From CAYXDO01 sp964463485 (GTDB lineage Bacteria > Myxococcota > Kuafuiibacteriia > Kuafuiibacteriales > Kuafuiibacteriaceae): DNA of 64,000 nt. The notes under the pieces were generated by a model. The model saw nothing but the letters and a program-made list of their open reading frames with translations. It made no database searches and had not been told where the DNA came from. Position numbers and translations under genes: made by a program. Below are positions 51,411 to 59,408 of this stretch, piece by piece. The stretch's first letter is position 1; every line of letters starts with the position of its first letter. The stretch is from assembly GCA_964463485.1 (NCBI GenBank), contig CAYXDO010000007.1, forward strand, positions 62,001 to 126,000, in the 5' to 3' direction.

Positions 51411-51592
51411 GCCCAGCTGAGGCACCGTAAGGAAATAACTTGCAGCATTCCCATTCTTTCCGCGGATGCACTAAGGGCCCGTATCCTACTGCCCCAAGGC
51501 GACGCTAGAGATCCTCCAAAGCCATCGGAGGCCAAGTCGATCCGGTAATTCCTTGACGGGCCCTAAGCCCCGGCGTCCTCGCGAAGACAGGC

Positions 51593-52495
51593 GTGGACAA
51601 CTCAGACGGACCGTGGCACAGGCGGGCCGTGGTCACGCAATTCCTGGACGAAGAAGTCCTCGTCTCGCTCACCGATCGCTGGCTCGTCACGCTCAAGTCG
51701 CGCCTGGTCCAGCATCCCATCCTGCGGGCGCGCCTCGATCTGTTGGCGGCGGCTCGGGAGCCTTTCCTCGAGGCCCGGGCAGTGCTCGGCATCGACGCCC
51801 GCCGACGGATGCTGACCGAGCAACTGGTGGCCACCGACGAGCGCTTCGATGGCCTGGTGCGCGGCATCGACGCGCTCTTCGAGGCCTGGGCAAATCTTGG
51901 TCAGGACAAGGAAGAAACCGACAAAGTCCTCGCGCTCCGTGCGGTGATTCTTCCCGAGGGTCGTTACGTGACCCTGAAATCGTACTCCGGGGAGCAAGGG
52001 GTGGGCCTCAAGATCGCCGAGAATCTCACCGAGGAGCGCCGGGCGCTCCTTGCGGCCATCCCGTCGATCGAGGGCCGAACTCTGCTCAGCGAAGTGATCG
52101 AGCTGATCGCCGCGGCGGAGCGCATCGGGCTCCTTCTGGCCGAGCAGTCCCGGCTCAAGCTCGAAATCGAAGCCCAGAACATCTCCCACGAGGAAGCTTG
52201 GGAGCGTAAGAAGCGGGTCGCCAAAGAGATCGAGAAACTCACCGAAGACATGGCGGACGTCATCGAAGACACGACGTTGCTGCAGGAGGCTCTCGGCCCG
52301 CTCTCCGACGAGCAGGCCAAGTATCGCGCCAGTCGCGTCAAGCCCAAGGAGCTTCCGCCGATCCCGGTCGCGGTCTTGACCAAGAAACCCGCCGGCCCCC
52401 GAAAGCGCCCCCGCTTCCGAACCGAAGGGTCGCCCGAGGCTTCCGTCGCGCCAAAAGAGGGCGGCGAGAGCCCCGAGGCCCGTGTCGAAGCCTAG
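51593..52495 (+). CDS. Helical coiled-coil-rich protein, unknown function
   Basis: A 300-residue cytoplasmic protein from GTG 51593 (MDNSDGPWHRRAVVTQFLDE). Most of it is predicted helix with heptad-like Leu/Glu/Lys spacing, for example ERIGLLLAEQSRLKLEIEAQ and KEIEKLTEDMADVIEDTTLL. The last 70 residues are Pro/Lys/Glu-rich and disordered. No enzymatic motif or membrane segment is seen. It stands alone between the lipoprotein run and a repeat-containing gap. I do not recognise a family. Confidence 0.7.
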   Translation: MDNSDGPWHRRAVVTQFLDEEVLVSLTDRWLVTLKSRLVQHPILRARLDLLAAAREPFLEARAVLGIDARRRMLTEQLVATDERFDGLVRGIDALFEAWANLGQDKEETDKVLALRAVILPEGRYVTLKSYSGEQGVGLKIAENLTEERRALLAAIPSIEGRTLLSEVIELIAAAERIGLLLAEQSRLKLEIEAQNISHEEAWERKKRVAKEIEKLTEDMADVIEDTTLLQEALGPLSDEQAKYRASRVKPKELPPIPVAVLTKKPAGPRKRPRFRTEGSPEASVAPKEGGESPEARVEA

Positions 52496-52566
52496 CGTGC
52501 TTGGCGAATCACGCCCCGATCGATTTCAATGCGGCCTGGACCGAAGAAGCGCTCCGAACCGTTTGC

Positions 52567-52640
52567 GGACGTGACCTACGGACGTGACGTGACCTACGGA
52601 CGTGACCTACGGACGTGACCTACGGACGTGACCTAGGGAC
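52567..52640 (+). repeat. Short tandem repeat, 13-bp unit
   Basis: Five units based on GGACGTGACCTAC: 52567-52579, 52580-52597 (with an inserted GTGAC), 52598-52610, 52611-52623 and 52624-52636 (ending AG), plus a partial GGAC. It lies in the 236-base gap before the rhomboid gene. Nothing else is recognisable in that gap. Confidence 0.9.
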
Positions 52641-52731
52641 GCTTGGTGCACCGTCGCAAGGACACCGAGTTGTGCTGCTGATTGCGCGACGGTGCCTTAC
52701 TTAAGTTCGGCACTCCTGTAGATTGCCTGCC

Positions 52732-54189
52732 GTGATTCGCATCGGAATCGACGATGAAAGAATCGATGGAGTTCCGTGGGTGACCTTGGTCTGCGCCTGC
52801 CTCGCGATCGCGGGTCACGTTCTGCTCTCCTCGGGCTCGCTGAAAGGCAGAGCCCCGGACGATGGGCCTCGGAAAAAAGCCGCCGATTTTTGGATAGAGC
52901 GACCTTACATCCCTGCGCCCGCGGTCTGTGAAGGCATCGTTTCGCGGCCGTCGTCCTCGATCCCGATGGCCGCCTTGCGACTCACCGAAGTCGAGATCGC
53001 CCTCGAAGCCAAATTTCTCGCCACGCTCTGCGCGGACGTCGCTTCCGCCCAGAAGAACGCCGTCCTTTCAACGTGGGGCTACGCGCCCGCCAAGGGCCTC
53101 ATCCAACAAGGCCTACTCTCCGGCCTGTTCTTGCACAGGGGCCCCGTTCACCTCTTGACGAGCCTCTTTTTCATCGTCCTCGCCGGGCTCCTGATCGAAA
53201 AGCGCCTCGGGCGCGTGAATATCGCACTCATCATCGTGGCCGGCGGAGTCTTCGTGACAGCCGGCTGGGGTTTCGTGGACGGCGACGCCCGACCCATCGT
53301 CGGCGCCTCGGGGTCGGCTGCGCTGATGTTGGGCGCGACTCTTCGTTATGCCGGCATGAGCAGACTCTCGCTGCTGCTCGACCCCCGAGTGATTCGAATT
53401 CCGATCTGGGTCATTCCTGCGCTCTGGTGCTTCACCGCGATCTTGGGTCTCCCCACCGGAGGCCCTGCTACGTCGGGCGCGCTCTTCATGCACCTCGTGG
53501 GTGCAGGGCTCGGCGCCGGTGTGGCCGATCTCGTGATCCGCTTTGCCATCAAGGACGAGCGACCCAAACCCAAGCCGAAAGTCACTTGGTCTGAGCCAGA
53601 CTCGGAGCATCGGCTCGAGCTGGCTCGCAAAGCGACTCAGGAAGGGCGCCTCGACGTGGCCCTACAGCACTATGCGCTCGTGGTGCAATCGGACCCCCAG
53701 GAGCTCGAGGCGCTCCACGGGCTCGCGCGCGTGTCCGCCATTCGCAAGGACGTCGTCGCGGCCAAGCTCGCCATCGAGAGACTCTTCGCCGCTTGCTTGG
53801 ATACCCATCGAACCGATCTGGTCCCTAGCCTGGTGAAGGACTTGGACAGCGCCCTCGAGCCCGCTCGCGCCGAGTCGTCGCTCGGCCGCAGCGTGCAACC
53901 CGGAGTCAGCTCGACGACCGTCCGCGCCACGCCGCCGACGCTCGCGCTCAAGCTCGCCCACGCCGTCGAGACCCAGAGTCCCGGCCTCGCCATCGAGCTC
54001 TATACCGTGGCGAGCGGCGTCGGAGGTTTGGTCGGAGCCAAAGCCCACGTCGCGGCCGCGGAGCTCGCCCTCCGCAGGCAGATTCGAGACGTCGCCGAAC
54101 GACACGCGACTGCAGCCCTAGAAGGTGAGATTCCCGCCGAGTTGCGAAAACGAGCCGAGCTCGTGCTCGCCTCACTCTCCCAGAGTTGA
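52732..54189 (+). CDS. Rhomboid-family intramembrane protease fused to TPR domain
   Basis: A 485-residue membrane protein. GTG 52732 starts MIRIGIDDERIDGVPWVTLV; a TTG at 52723 is also possible. The rhomboid core (about 125-270) has the serine motif GASGSA with Ser193 and the His254 in FMHLVGAGLGAG, the catalytic dyad. The first catalytic loop reads HRGPVHLLTSLFF: His140 is present but the usual Asn four residues later is Ser144. Residues 290-480 are TPR-like (DVALQHYALVVQSDPQELEA). It should cleave membrane substrates; the Asn change may reduce oxyanion stabilisation. It converges on the Nudix gene with a hairpin between. Confidence 0.8.
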   Translation: MIRIGIDDERIDGVPWVTLVCACLAIAGHVLLSSGSLKGRAPDDGPRKKAADFWIERPYIPAPAVCEGIVSRPSSSIPMAALRLTEVEIALEAKFLATLCADVASAQKNAVLSTWGYAPAKGLIQQGLLSGLFLHRGPVHLLTSLFFIVLAGLLIEKRLGRVNIALIIVAGGVFVTAGWGFVDGDARPIVGASGSAALMLGATLRYAGMSRLSLLLDPRVIRIPIWVIPALWCFTAILGLPTGGPATSGALFMHLVGAGLGAGVADLVIRFAIKDERPKPKPKVTWSEPDSEHRLELARKATQEGRLDVALQHYALVVQSDPQELEALHGLARVSAIRKDVVAAKLAIERLFAACLDTHRTDLVPSLVKDLDSALEPARAESSLGRSVQPGVSSTTVRATPPTLALKLAHAVETQSPGLAIELYTVASGVGGLVGAKAHVAAAELALRRQIRDVAERHATAALEGEIPAELRKRAELVLASLSQS

Positions 54190-54203
54190 GCCTGGGACAT
54201 CTT

Positions 54204-54221
54204 GCCCGCCCGATGGCGGGC
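54204..54221 (+). terminator. Bidirectional hairpin between convergent genes
   Basis: Perfect 7-bp stem GCCCGCC / GGCGGGC with a CGAT loop lies in the 45-base gap between the rhomboid stop (54189) and the Nudix stop (54235). There is no T tract on either side. Position fits a shared transcription end. Confidence 0.5.
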
Positions 54222-54234
54222 GGGTCCTCGAGCG

Positions 54235-55464
54235 TCAGCCCTTCCGACAGAGCGCTGCGAAAATCATCCCCAGGGAGCTCCAGTCGGTCAGAGGGTTCCG
54301 CAGCAACTCACCGACCTCGAAGATCTCCACGGTCGTTCGCTCTCCGTCATCCGCGCCGAACCGCTTCCCCGCGGACTTTCGAACCACACTCATCTCTTCG
54401 GTCGTGAGCTCCACCGAAAACAGCGCTCCATGGTGCGACAAGAGCGTCGCGGCGATGGATCGGTGACCCAGCTCGTGAACCCGATCCGGGTGGAGACTCA
54501 GCGCGGGGCCCGGGCCGCTCGCGGCCTTGGCGTCGGCCTCCCTCGGTTCGATCCGAATCCCCGCTTCTTCCTCGAGCTCCTGAGTCGCCGTCCGCCGCAT
54601 CGTGCTCGCCTCGAACGAAGAACCCCCCGGCGGCTCCCGCACGTACCCATCTGCGCTCGTTCCGGCGGTTCGAAACTCACGCACGAGCACCACCTCGGTA
54701 GCCTCCAGGCTGGGTCCTCGTGAGAACAACACGGTGGCCGCGATGTCCGGCCGCATGAGCACGAGCTCGTTCTTCTTGACCCGATCTTCGGCGGTGACTC
54801 GGACTACCGCGTGGAGCGCGACCATGAAGAGCGACTTCGAAGGCCCGGCCCTCCGTACCCACTCGACGTTGCCGCGCAGAAGCACGTTCCCTGCGCGTCG
54901 CAGCGCGCCATACCAGGCCTGAAACGGCTCCCAATGAAAGACCATCGCCGGCACCGAACATTCACCCTCGAGTCTCGGCGCCCCGAGCTGCATCGACGCG
55001 ATGGCTGCATCGAGGGTCCCGGCGAGGGTCAAATGACGCGGAACGCCGTTACGTTCACAAAGGACCTCGAGGTAACGGACCTTGCTCGCGCGCTCCGGCG
55101 CTCCGAAGATGACGCGACCCGAAGCGACCCAATACCCGAGCTCCACGTTGGTCGTGAAGCCTGGGAGAGTATCCAAGTCACGAGGCACCCAGAACACGAT
55201 GGCGTCCGCTCGAGCGAGCCCGGCGAGCTCCCACTCGACCTGCTCGAGGTATGAGTCTTCCTCCGAGAACGAGCCCGTGCGCGGCTCCGGCACGAAGACG
55301 GTGTCCTCGTAGCCGAGCTTCGAGAGGATCTGCAACGCTTCGGGCCGCCAAGACGGCCCGCCCGCCTGACGTGGCGTGGGCCCTGCCAAGAACATCGATC
55401 TCACCACCCGATCGGGAAACGGCTCGCGAGCGTAAACGACCTGCACCGGCCGATCCTGACGCAT
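54235..55464 (-). CDS. Nucleoside 2-deoxyribosyltransferase-like domain fused to Nudix hydrolase
   Basis: A 409-residue protein from ATG 55464 (MRQDRPVQVVYAREPFPDRV). Residues 20-150 resemble Nuc_deoxyrib_tr2: SMFLAGPTPRQ, SYLEQVEWELAGLARADAIV, FWVPRDL and NVELGYWVASGRVIFGAPER. Residues 230-400 are a Nudix domain; the Nudix box reads GGSSFEAS-x7-QELEEEAGI, in which the first Glu of GX5EX7REUXEEXGU is Ser and the Arg is Gln. The two domains suggest nucleotide or nucleoside-derivative processing, perhaps ADP-ribose-like substrates. An upstream start at 55632 would overlap the divergent gene and is rejected. Confidence 0.75.
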   Translation of the reverse strand: MRQDRPVQVVYAREPFPDRVVRSMFLAGPTPRQAGGPSWRPEALQILSKLGYEDTVFVPEPRTGSFSEEDSYLEQVEWELAGLARADAIVFWVPRDLDTLPGFTTNVELGYWVASGRVIFGAPERASKVRYLEVLCERNGVPRHLTLAGTLDAAIASMQLGAPRLEGECSVPAMVFHWEPFQAWYGALRRAGNVLLRGNVEWVRRAGPSKSLFMVALHAVVRVTAEDRVKKNELVLMRPDIAATVLFSRGPSLEATEVVLVREFRTAGTSADGYVREPPGGSSFEASTMRRTATQELEEEAGIRIEPREADAKAASGPGPALSLHPDRVHELGHRSIAATLLSHHGALFSVELTTEEMSVVRKSAGKRFGADDGERTTVEIFEVGELLRNPLTDWSSLGMIFAALCRKG

Positions 55465-55519
55465 TTGCCAAAAATGAGAAGCCCGATCCGAGGCGGTCCA
55501 GAGTGGTATACGTCGGGCC

Positions 55520-55964
55520 GTGAGGACGCTGCCCGACGCCCCCAAAGCCCTCCTGGAGGGCGCCGCGGTCGACGTCTCGATCCGTCCCGACCCCGAAGCC
55601 AAACCGGACCAGGCCTCGCTCGACGTGGGCAAGCGGCTCGGGATGGTCGACTCCTTCGAGATCCTCGGCGAGCTCGGCCGCGGGCCTCCCCGTCGAGCGG
55701 CTGATGGCGATGGATTTGTTCGTGCTCGCGGTGAGCACCGGAGCGACTGCCCTGGCGCTCGACCCCGCCTTGCTCGGAGCGCCGCTCAGCTTGCTCCTGG
55801 CTGGCTTCGTGATCGCGTTCAGGCCCGAGGACTATGCGGCCCTGTACCCGCTCGCGCTCGTCGTCGCGCTGGCCTGGGTCGTCTTGGTGTGGCGTCGAAC
55901 GAGCGAGCGACCTCGCCGCACCGAGGCCCGTCCCCCTCGCCCGCGCTCGAAGTCGGTGACTTGA
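55520..55964 (+). pseudogene. Small membrane protein gene with apparent frameshift
   Basis: Two adjoining frames look like one gene. From GTG 55520 a frame with strong GC-rich third positions encodes MRTLPDAPKALLEGAAVDVS and onward to EILGELGRG at about 55684. From there the coding-like frame is shifted by one base: GLPVERLMAMDLFVLAVS continues into two hydrophobic helices and a basic tail, ending 55964. The first frame after the junction becomes Arg/Pro-rich and non-coding-like. The junction lies in a GGG run. It could be a real +1 frameshift mutation, a sequencing error, or two overlapping genes. Product otherwise unknown. Confidence 0.5.
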
Positions 55965-55965
55965 G

Positions 55966-56493
55966 CTACCCGGGCGGCGTTACGCAGATCGTCCCTGGCT
56001 TCCCTCTCGCCACGATCCGCCGCCGCTCGATGCGCGCCCGACCCAGATCGTCGGTCACCGTCACCTCGAGCACGAGGCTTCGATCTACCAGCGTCCATGG
56101 CTCGATCAGATACGCGGTCATGCCCACGAACTCACATACCTCGCTGTTCGCGATTCCCGACAATCGTACTCTCGTGCTCGACCGACTCAAAGTCTCTTCG
56201 AGCGTCGCTCCGTCGAGCACTCGATAGGCGATCTCCAGACGTCGCTCCGCGAACCCGCTCGTCCTCACCGAAACCGGAAAGTGACAGCCCCCCTGAATCC
56301 CTTGCACCATCCACAGGTCCGAGCCCTCCGCCATAGGTTCGAAGGAGAGCTCTCCCGTTCCCAACTCGAATGAAGGAGAGTCCGTGATGGGACAAGTCTC
56401 CTCGACCACGACCGGCGTCCCTCGCTCCGTCTCCCCCTCCCCGCACGAAAGTGAGAGGATGAGCACGCAAGCCCGAAGTCGTCGTCGGGCCAC
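55966..56493 (-). CDS. Small lipoprotein, unknown function
   Basis: A 175-residue predicted lipoprotein; signal MARRRLRACVLILSLSC with lipidated Cys17, then a charged linker GEGETERGTPVV. The body is strand-rich (GELSFEPMAEGSDLWMVQGI, SRSSTRVRLSGI) with Cys residues at about 34, 71, 120 and 170 that could form disulphides. The gene lies 6 bases after the DUF2330 gene on the same strand, so it is probably co-transcribed. No family recognised. Confidence 0.7.
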   Translation of the reverse strand: MARRRLRACVLILSLSCGEGETERGTPVVVEETCPITDSPSFELGTGELSFEPMAEGSDLWMVQGIQGGCHFPVSVRTSGFAERRLEIAYRVLDGATLEETLSRSSTRVRLSGIANSEVCEFVGMTAYLIEPWTLVDRSLVLEVTVTDDLGRARIERRRIVARGKPGTICVTPPG

Positions 56494-56499
56494 CGGTCC

Positions 56500-58137
56500 T
56501 CAGCTCCTCATGAAACGTCGGCGGAAAATCAGGAGCCCAAGCGCCCCCAGCACGGCCAGCGCACCCGCTTGCGAACCTCGCAAATGATTACACGTGCAGT
56601 CGTCGGGCGCCCGCTCCCCGCCCACGCCGGGGCTGTCGATCATGACTTGGGTGTTGTCGCGAACGATCTTGTGCTGCTTGAGTTGCTCGATCTTGAGCGC
56701 GGCGGGCCACGAGCCGTTCACGTTTCCGATCGGCCGACCGTCGTCTCCGAGCTCGATTCTCATTCCGTTCTCGAGCACGATCACCCGAGAGATCGGCGCC
56801 CCCGACGAGTCACAATCCTGTTCGAAAGTCGCGCTGTGAAGGTTGCTCACGTCGGGAAGGGAAGAGTCGAAATCGAAAATCGGATCGATGTTCATTTCTT
56901 CCGGCGAGATCATCGTGAACAGACGAGTGAGGGTGGAGAACCTATCGAAGAGTTGCTGAGATCGCCGATCGGGTTGCTCGATGCGAGCGCTGATCTCGTC
57001 CGCGATCGGGTTGGGATCGAACGCGACCGCCTGGAGCTGGCCCATGTAGCAACCCGGGCAGGACCTGAACGCGCTGGGGTCGACGCCCGCGGCTTGGAGA
57101 GTCTCGTCCGAGATCCCGCGCGTCAAGATGCCGTTCGTCTCGGGACGGCTGAAGAGGCCTTGCGAGGCGATTTCGCCGAGGAGCCCACCCAGGGTCGTCT
57201 GGCCCCGGATCTGAGTCAGTCGAATCGAATTTTGGGCGTAAATTCGGCCACGAAACCCTTCCGTCGAGCCCGAGTATTCGGTCGTGAAGGCGTTGCCACC
57301 GGCTTCGTCCGCGGCGGCGGCGAGGAGCTGTCGGTAATCCGCGCCTCTGCTCAACCAATTGAGGCGGGCCCAGTTCGGCTCCACGTGAAAATAGTTCGAC
57401 GGGATCGCGCGCCCGCGGTTGGAAAGGACCAGGGCGGTCACGTCCATATCTGCCTCCGCGGCGATCGCGGTGAGACGGATCGGAATACAAGGCTCCGTCG
57501 AGGTCAGGGTGAGAGCGATGGGTTGCAGGTCACCGACGCCATTGTCCTTCAGGAGCTTCAACGCGAGCAGGACGTCTCCCTTGGCCACGTAGGGAACGAC
57601 GGACTCCATCATCTCGTCGGTCACCACGAACTCATTGTCGACGAGCCAGGTCCGGATCTCTTGGGGGTCGGTGCCCTGAAGAACGACCGTGTCGTACGGA
57701 CCGACCTCACCTCGCGCGAGCACCGACACGCCCGGCCCCGCGCCCGCGTCCGAAAACGCCGCGCCGGCATCGACCCCGCCGCCGTTCCTCGGGACGAGGC
57801 ACGCGTTCGTCCAATCGTTGATGAGTTGGAACTGGGGAGCCGTCACTTGGTCGGCGATCTGGAACGCCCAGCTCGAGCCGATCTGGATCTGAGTCGGAGC
57901 CGACTGGAGCGGCAGGAGCCAGGCGAAGCTGTCAGGAGGTCCCGAGTAGCTGATTTGGATGATGGCCTCGACTGTCTGACCATCGACGTCGACCCCGAAG
58001 ATGATTCGCTCCCCGCTCTGCAGGACGGGAACCTGTCCGCAGAAGAAGCCGCCGCAGGCCGCCGCCGGGCGCGCGTGCCACGTCATCAGTCCCAAGCACA
58101 GCCCAAGTCCAAAGGCTCTCGTCGCGTTGCTCTTCAT
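56500..58137 (-). CDS. DUF2330 protein with MYXO-CTERM-like tail
   Basis: A 545-residue exported protein. ATG 58137 (GAGGACACG upstream) gives a signal peptide ending near ARPAAACGGFF; the longer upstream frame has no signal. The mature start CGGFFCGQVPVLQSGERIIF is the DUF2330 signature, followed by FGVDVDGQTVEAIIQISYSG and SFAWLLPLQS. The C-terminus has DDCTCN, a membrane helix (AGALAVLGALGLLIF) and RRRFMRS, which matches the Cys, helix, basic-cluster layout of MYXO-CTERM sorting signals. Probably a surface- or envelope-anchored protein. Function unknown. Confidence 0.82.
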   Translation of the reverse strand: MKSNATRAFGLGLCLGLMTWHARPAAACGGFFCGQVPVLQSGERIIFGVDVDGQTVEAIIQISYSGPPDSFAWLLPLQSAPTQIQIGSSWAFQIADQVTAPQFQLINDWTNACLVPRNGGGVDAGAAFSDAGAGPGVSVLARGEVGPYDTVVLQGTDPQEIRTWLVDNEFVVTDEMMESVVPYVAKGDVLLALKLLKDNGVGDLQPIALTLTSTEPCIPIRLTAIAAEADMDVTALVLSNRGRAIPSNYFHVEPNWARLNWLSRGADYRQLLAAAADEAGGNAFTTEYSGSTEGFRGRIYAQNSIRLTQIRGQTTLGGLLGEIASQGLFSRPETNGILTRGISDETLQAAGVDPSAFRSCPGCYMGQLQAVAFDPNPIADEISARIEQPDRRSQQLFDRFSTLTRLFTMISPEEMNIDPIFDFDSSLPDVSNLHSATFEQDCDSSGAPISRVIVLENGMRIELGDDGRPIGNVNGSWPAALKIEQLKQHKIVRDNTQVMIDSPGVGGERAPDDCTCNHLRGSQAGALAVLGALGLLIFRRRFMRS

Positions 58138-58307
58138 CGTGTCCTCGCTCAGCAAACCCGGGACCGTGCCCGGGCCAAGGGCACTGTGGCAAGGTTGCGA
58201 CACCAGTGTCATGCCCTATGACAAAGTCGTCGTCTTTCTGAGGTCCGCGCACGCCCGGAGCTACATGGAAGTTGCCACGAACGCCCGCGACCGGTAGGGA
58301 ATCGAGA

Positions 58308-58550
58308 ATGGATTTTCGTGGAGTAGCCTTCAAGGCTCAGTTCAAAGCCACGTCCTTGACCTCGTCCGTGGATGGGTCGTTCAGCGAGGACAAGTTTCAC
58401 GCAAAGACCCAGCTCGGGAAGTTCGAAGCCTGGGCTGCCGGCAAGACGCCGGAGCAGACCCAGAAGATGAAGGACTGGCTCTATCAGGCCGACGGCGCGA
58501 TCGCCGGACTGATGTTCGGATTTCGCTCGGACGGCCCCCGCGGAGACTGA
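58308..58550 (+). CDS. Small protein, unknown function
   Basis: An 80-residue protein starting MDFRGVAFKAQFKATSLTSS. It has no signal peptide and no recognised motif; the middle (KFHAKTQLGKFEAWAAGKTP, then EQTQKMKDWL) is helical. It is followed by the next gene after only 2 bases, so the two are probably one transcript. Codon bias and the tight spacing support that it is a real gene. Confidence 0.6.
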   Translation: MDFRGVAFKAQFKATSLTSSVDGSFSEDKFHAKTQLGKFEAWAAGKTPEQTQKMKDWLYQADGAIAGLMFGFRSDGPRGD

Positions 58551-58552
58551 GC

Positions 58553-59023
58553 GTGTCCGGTCCGGCGAGCGAAGACTCCCTCGCTCTTCAGCTCTTCGAA
58601 TTCATCTCGCGAGACGGAGGGCCCAAGCCGGACGCCTCGAGCCTCGACGCGAGGTCCCGAGAGCAGCTCGTCGCACTCCTTTCCGCGCAAAAGGGACCGG
58701 CCCTTCGCGCCGCCGTCCAGACGGTCCTCGAGCTCGCATATTACGTGTACTCCGAGTTGGGCTCCGAGCCCACCGCGTTGGCCTTGGTCGAGGTCGCAGG
58801 AACTCAGAAAGCCGCACTCTCCTCGGCCGGCAAAGAGGGCGAGGAGCTGGCCCGACGCGTGGCGGGCATGGCAGCCGACAAGGCCGAGGTCTTTCGCTCA
58901 TTTGCAGGCGAGCAACGAAGGACGCTCGGGCCAGACACCCCGCCCCCCGAGGGTTCGGTGCGCAACTCACCGATGGCCCGCTTCGCGCTCCGAAGCCCGC
59001 CCGCCAAAGACAGGAAGAAGTGA
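58553..59023 (+). CDS. Small helical protein, unknown function
   Basis: A 156-residue protein from GTG 58553. It is mostly helical (LRAAVQTVLELAYYVYSELG, EELARRVAGMAADKAEVFRS) with a disordered basic tail. No signal peptide or family signature is seen. It lies 2 bases after the 80-residue gene and is likely its partner. Confidence 0.6.
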   Translation: MSGPASEDSLALQLFEFISRDGGPKPDASSLDARSREQLVALLSAQKGPALRAAVQTVLELAYYVYSELGSEPTALALVEVAGTQKAALSSAGKEGEELARRVAGMAADKAEVFRSFAGEQRRTLGPDTPPPEGSVRNSPMARFALRSPPAKDRKK

Positions 59024-59094
59024 CTTCACTGCCCAGGCGCTTTTTTTTTCCCGCGACTTCGAACATCCGCGTCCGAAGCGAAGTAGCGCTGCCG

Positions 59095-59305
59095 ATAGAG
59101 TATCAGAGTCTTCGTGCTCGCTCACCGAATGGATTTTGTGGTCGAAGACACAGTCATCGTCGAATCGAGGGCAGCGAAGGTCCCGGATCCGATCCACGAG
59201 GCCCAACTTCTATCGGTACCTGCGACTGAGCGAACGTCACGTCGGGCTACTCATCGACCTCCTTGTCGCTAAACTCGGCGACGGGATCAGACGATTGGTT
59301 TTGTG
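59095..59305 (+). pseudogene. Decayed GxxExxY-family gene
   Basis: Remnants in two frames match the GxxExxY family. From about 59114 one frame reads VLAHRMDFVVEDTVIVESRA and then DPIHEAQLLS. The next frame (one base on) gives FYRYLRLSERHVGLLIDLLV and AKLGDGIRRLVL with a stop at 59303-59305. Those are the middle and C-terminal family blocks, but the intact family reads them in one frame and has another 40 or so residues between LAHE and the VVED block. The gene has lost its start region and part of its centre and carries a frameshift. The rest of the 385-base gap (59024-59408) has only a T run near 59042-59050 and the CCGTG-rich motif after the stop. Confidence 0.7.
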
Positions 59306-59358
59306 AACTCATTCTCCGCGTCCCCGTGTTCATTCTCCGTGCCCTCCGTGGTTATCTT
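59306..59358 (+). repeat. CCGTG-type direct repeats after the GxxExxY relic
   Basis: Two near-repeats ATTCTCCGCGTCCCCGTG and ATTCTCCGTGCCCTCCGTG lie directly after the decayed GxxExxY gene. I recall similar Ser/Val-coding TCTCCGTG-type repeats as common near GxxExxY genes in other bacteria; this is from general familiarity, not a search. Confidence 0.5.
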
Positions 59359-59408
59359 CGGTTGTGGCCGCGGCCGCGCTAGGATATGCTCTCTGAGGTT
59401 GCGATCCT

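Noticed and set aside
52567..52640. CRISPR array or attachment site
   Set aside because: A simple 13-base tandem repeat with no spacers and no integrase nearby.
55520..56227. One long plus-strand gene through to 56227
   Set aside because: After 55684 the frame is Arg/Pro-rich and coding bias moves to another frame; the end lies antisense to the minus-strand lipoprotein.
56569..58221. Plus-strand open frame opposite the DUF2330 gene
   Set aside because: The minus-strand gene has a signal peptide, DUF2330 signature and sorting tail. The plus frame is Arg-rich with no motif.
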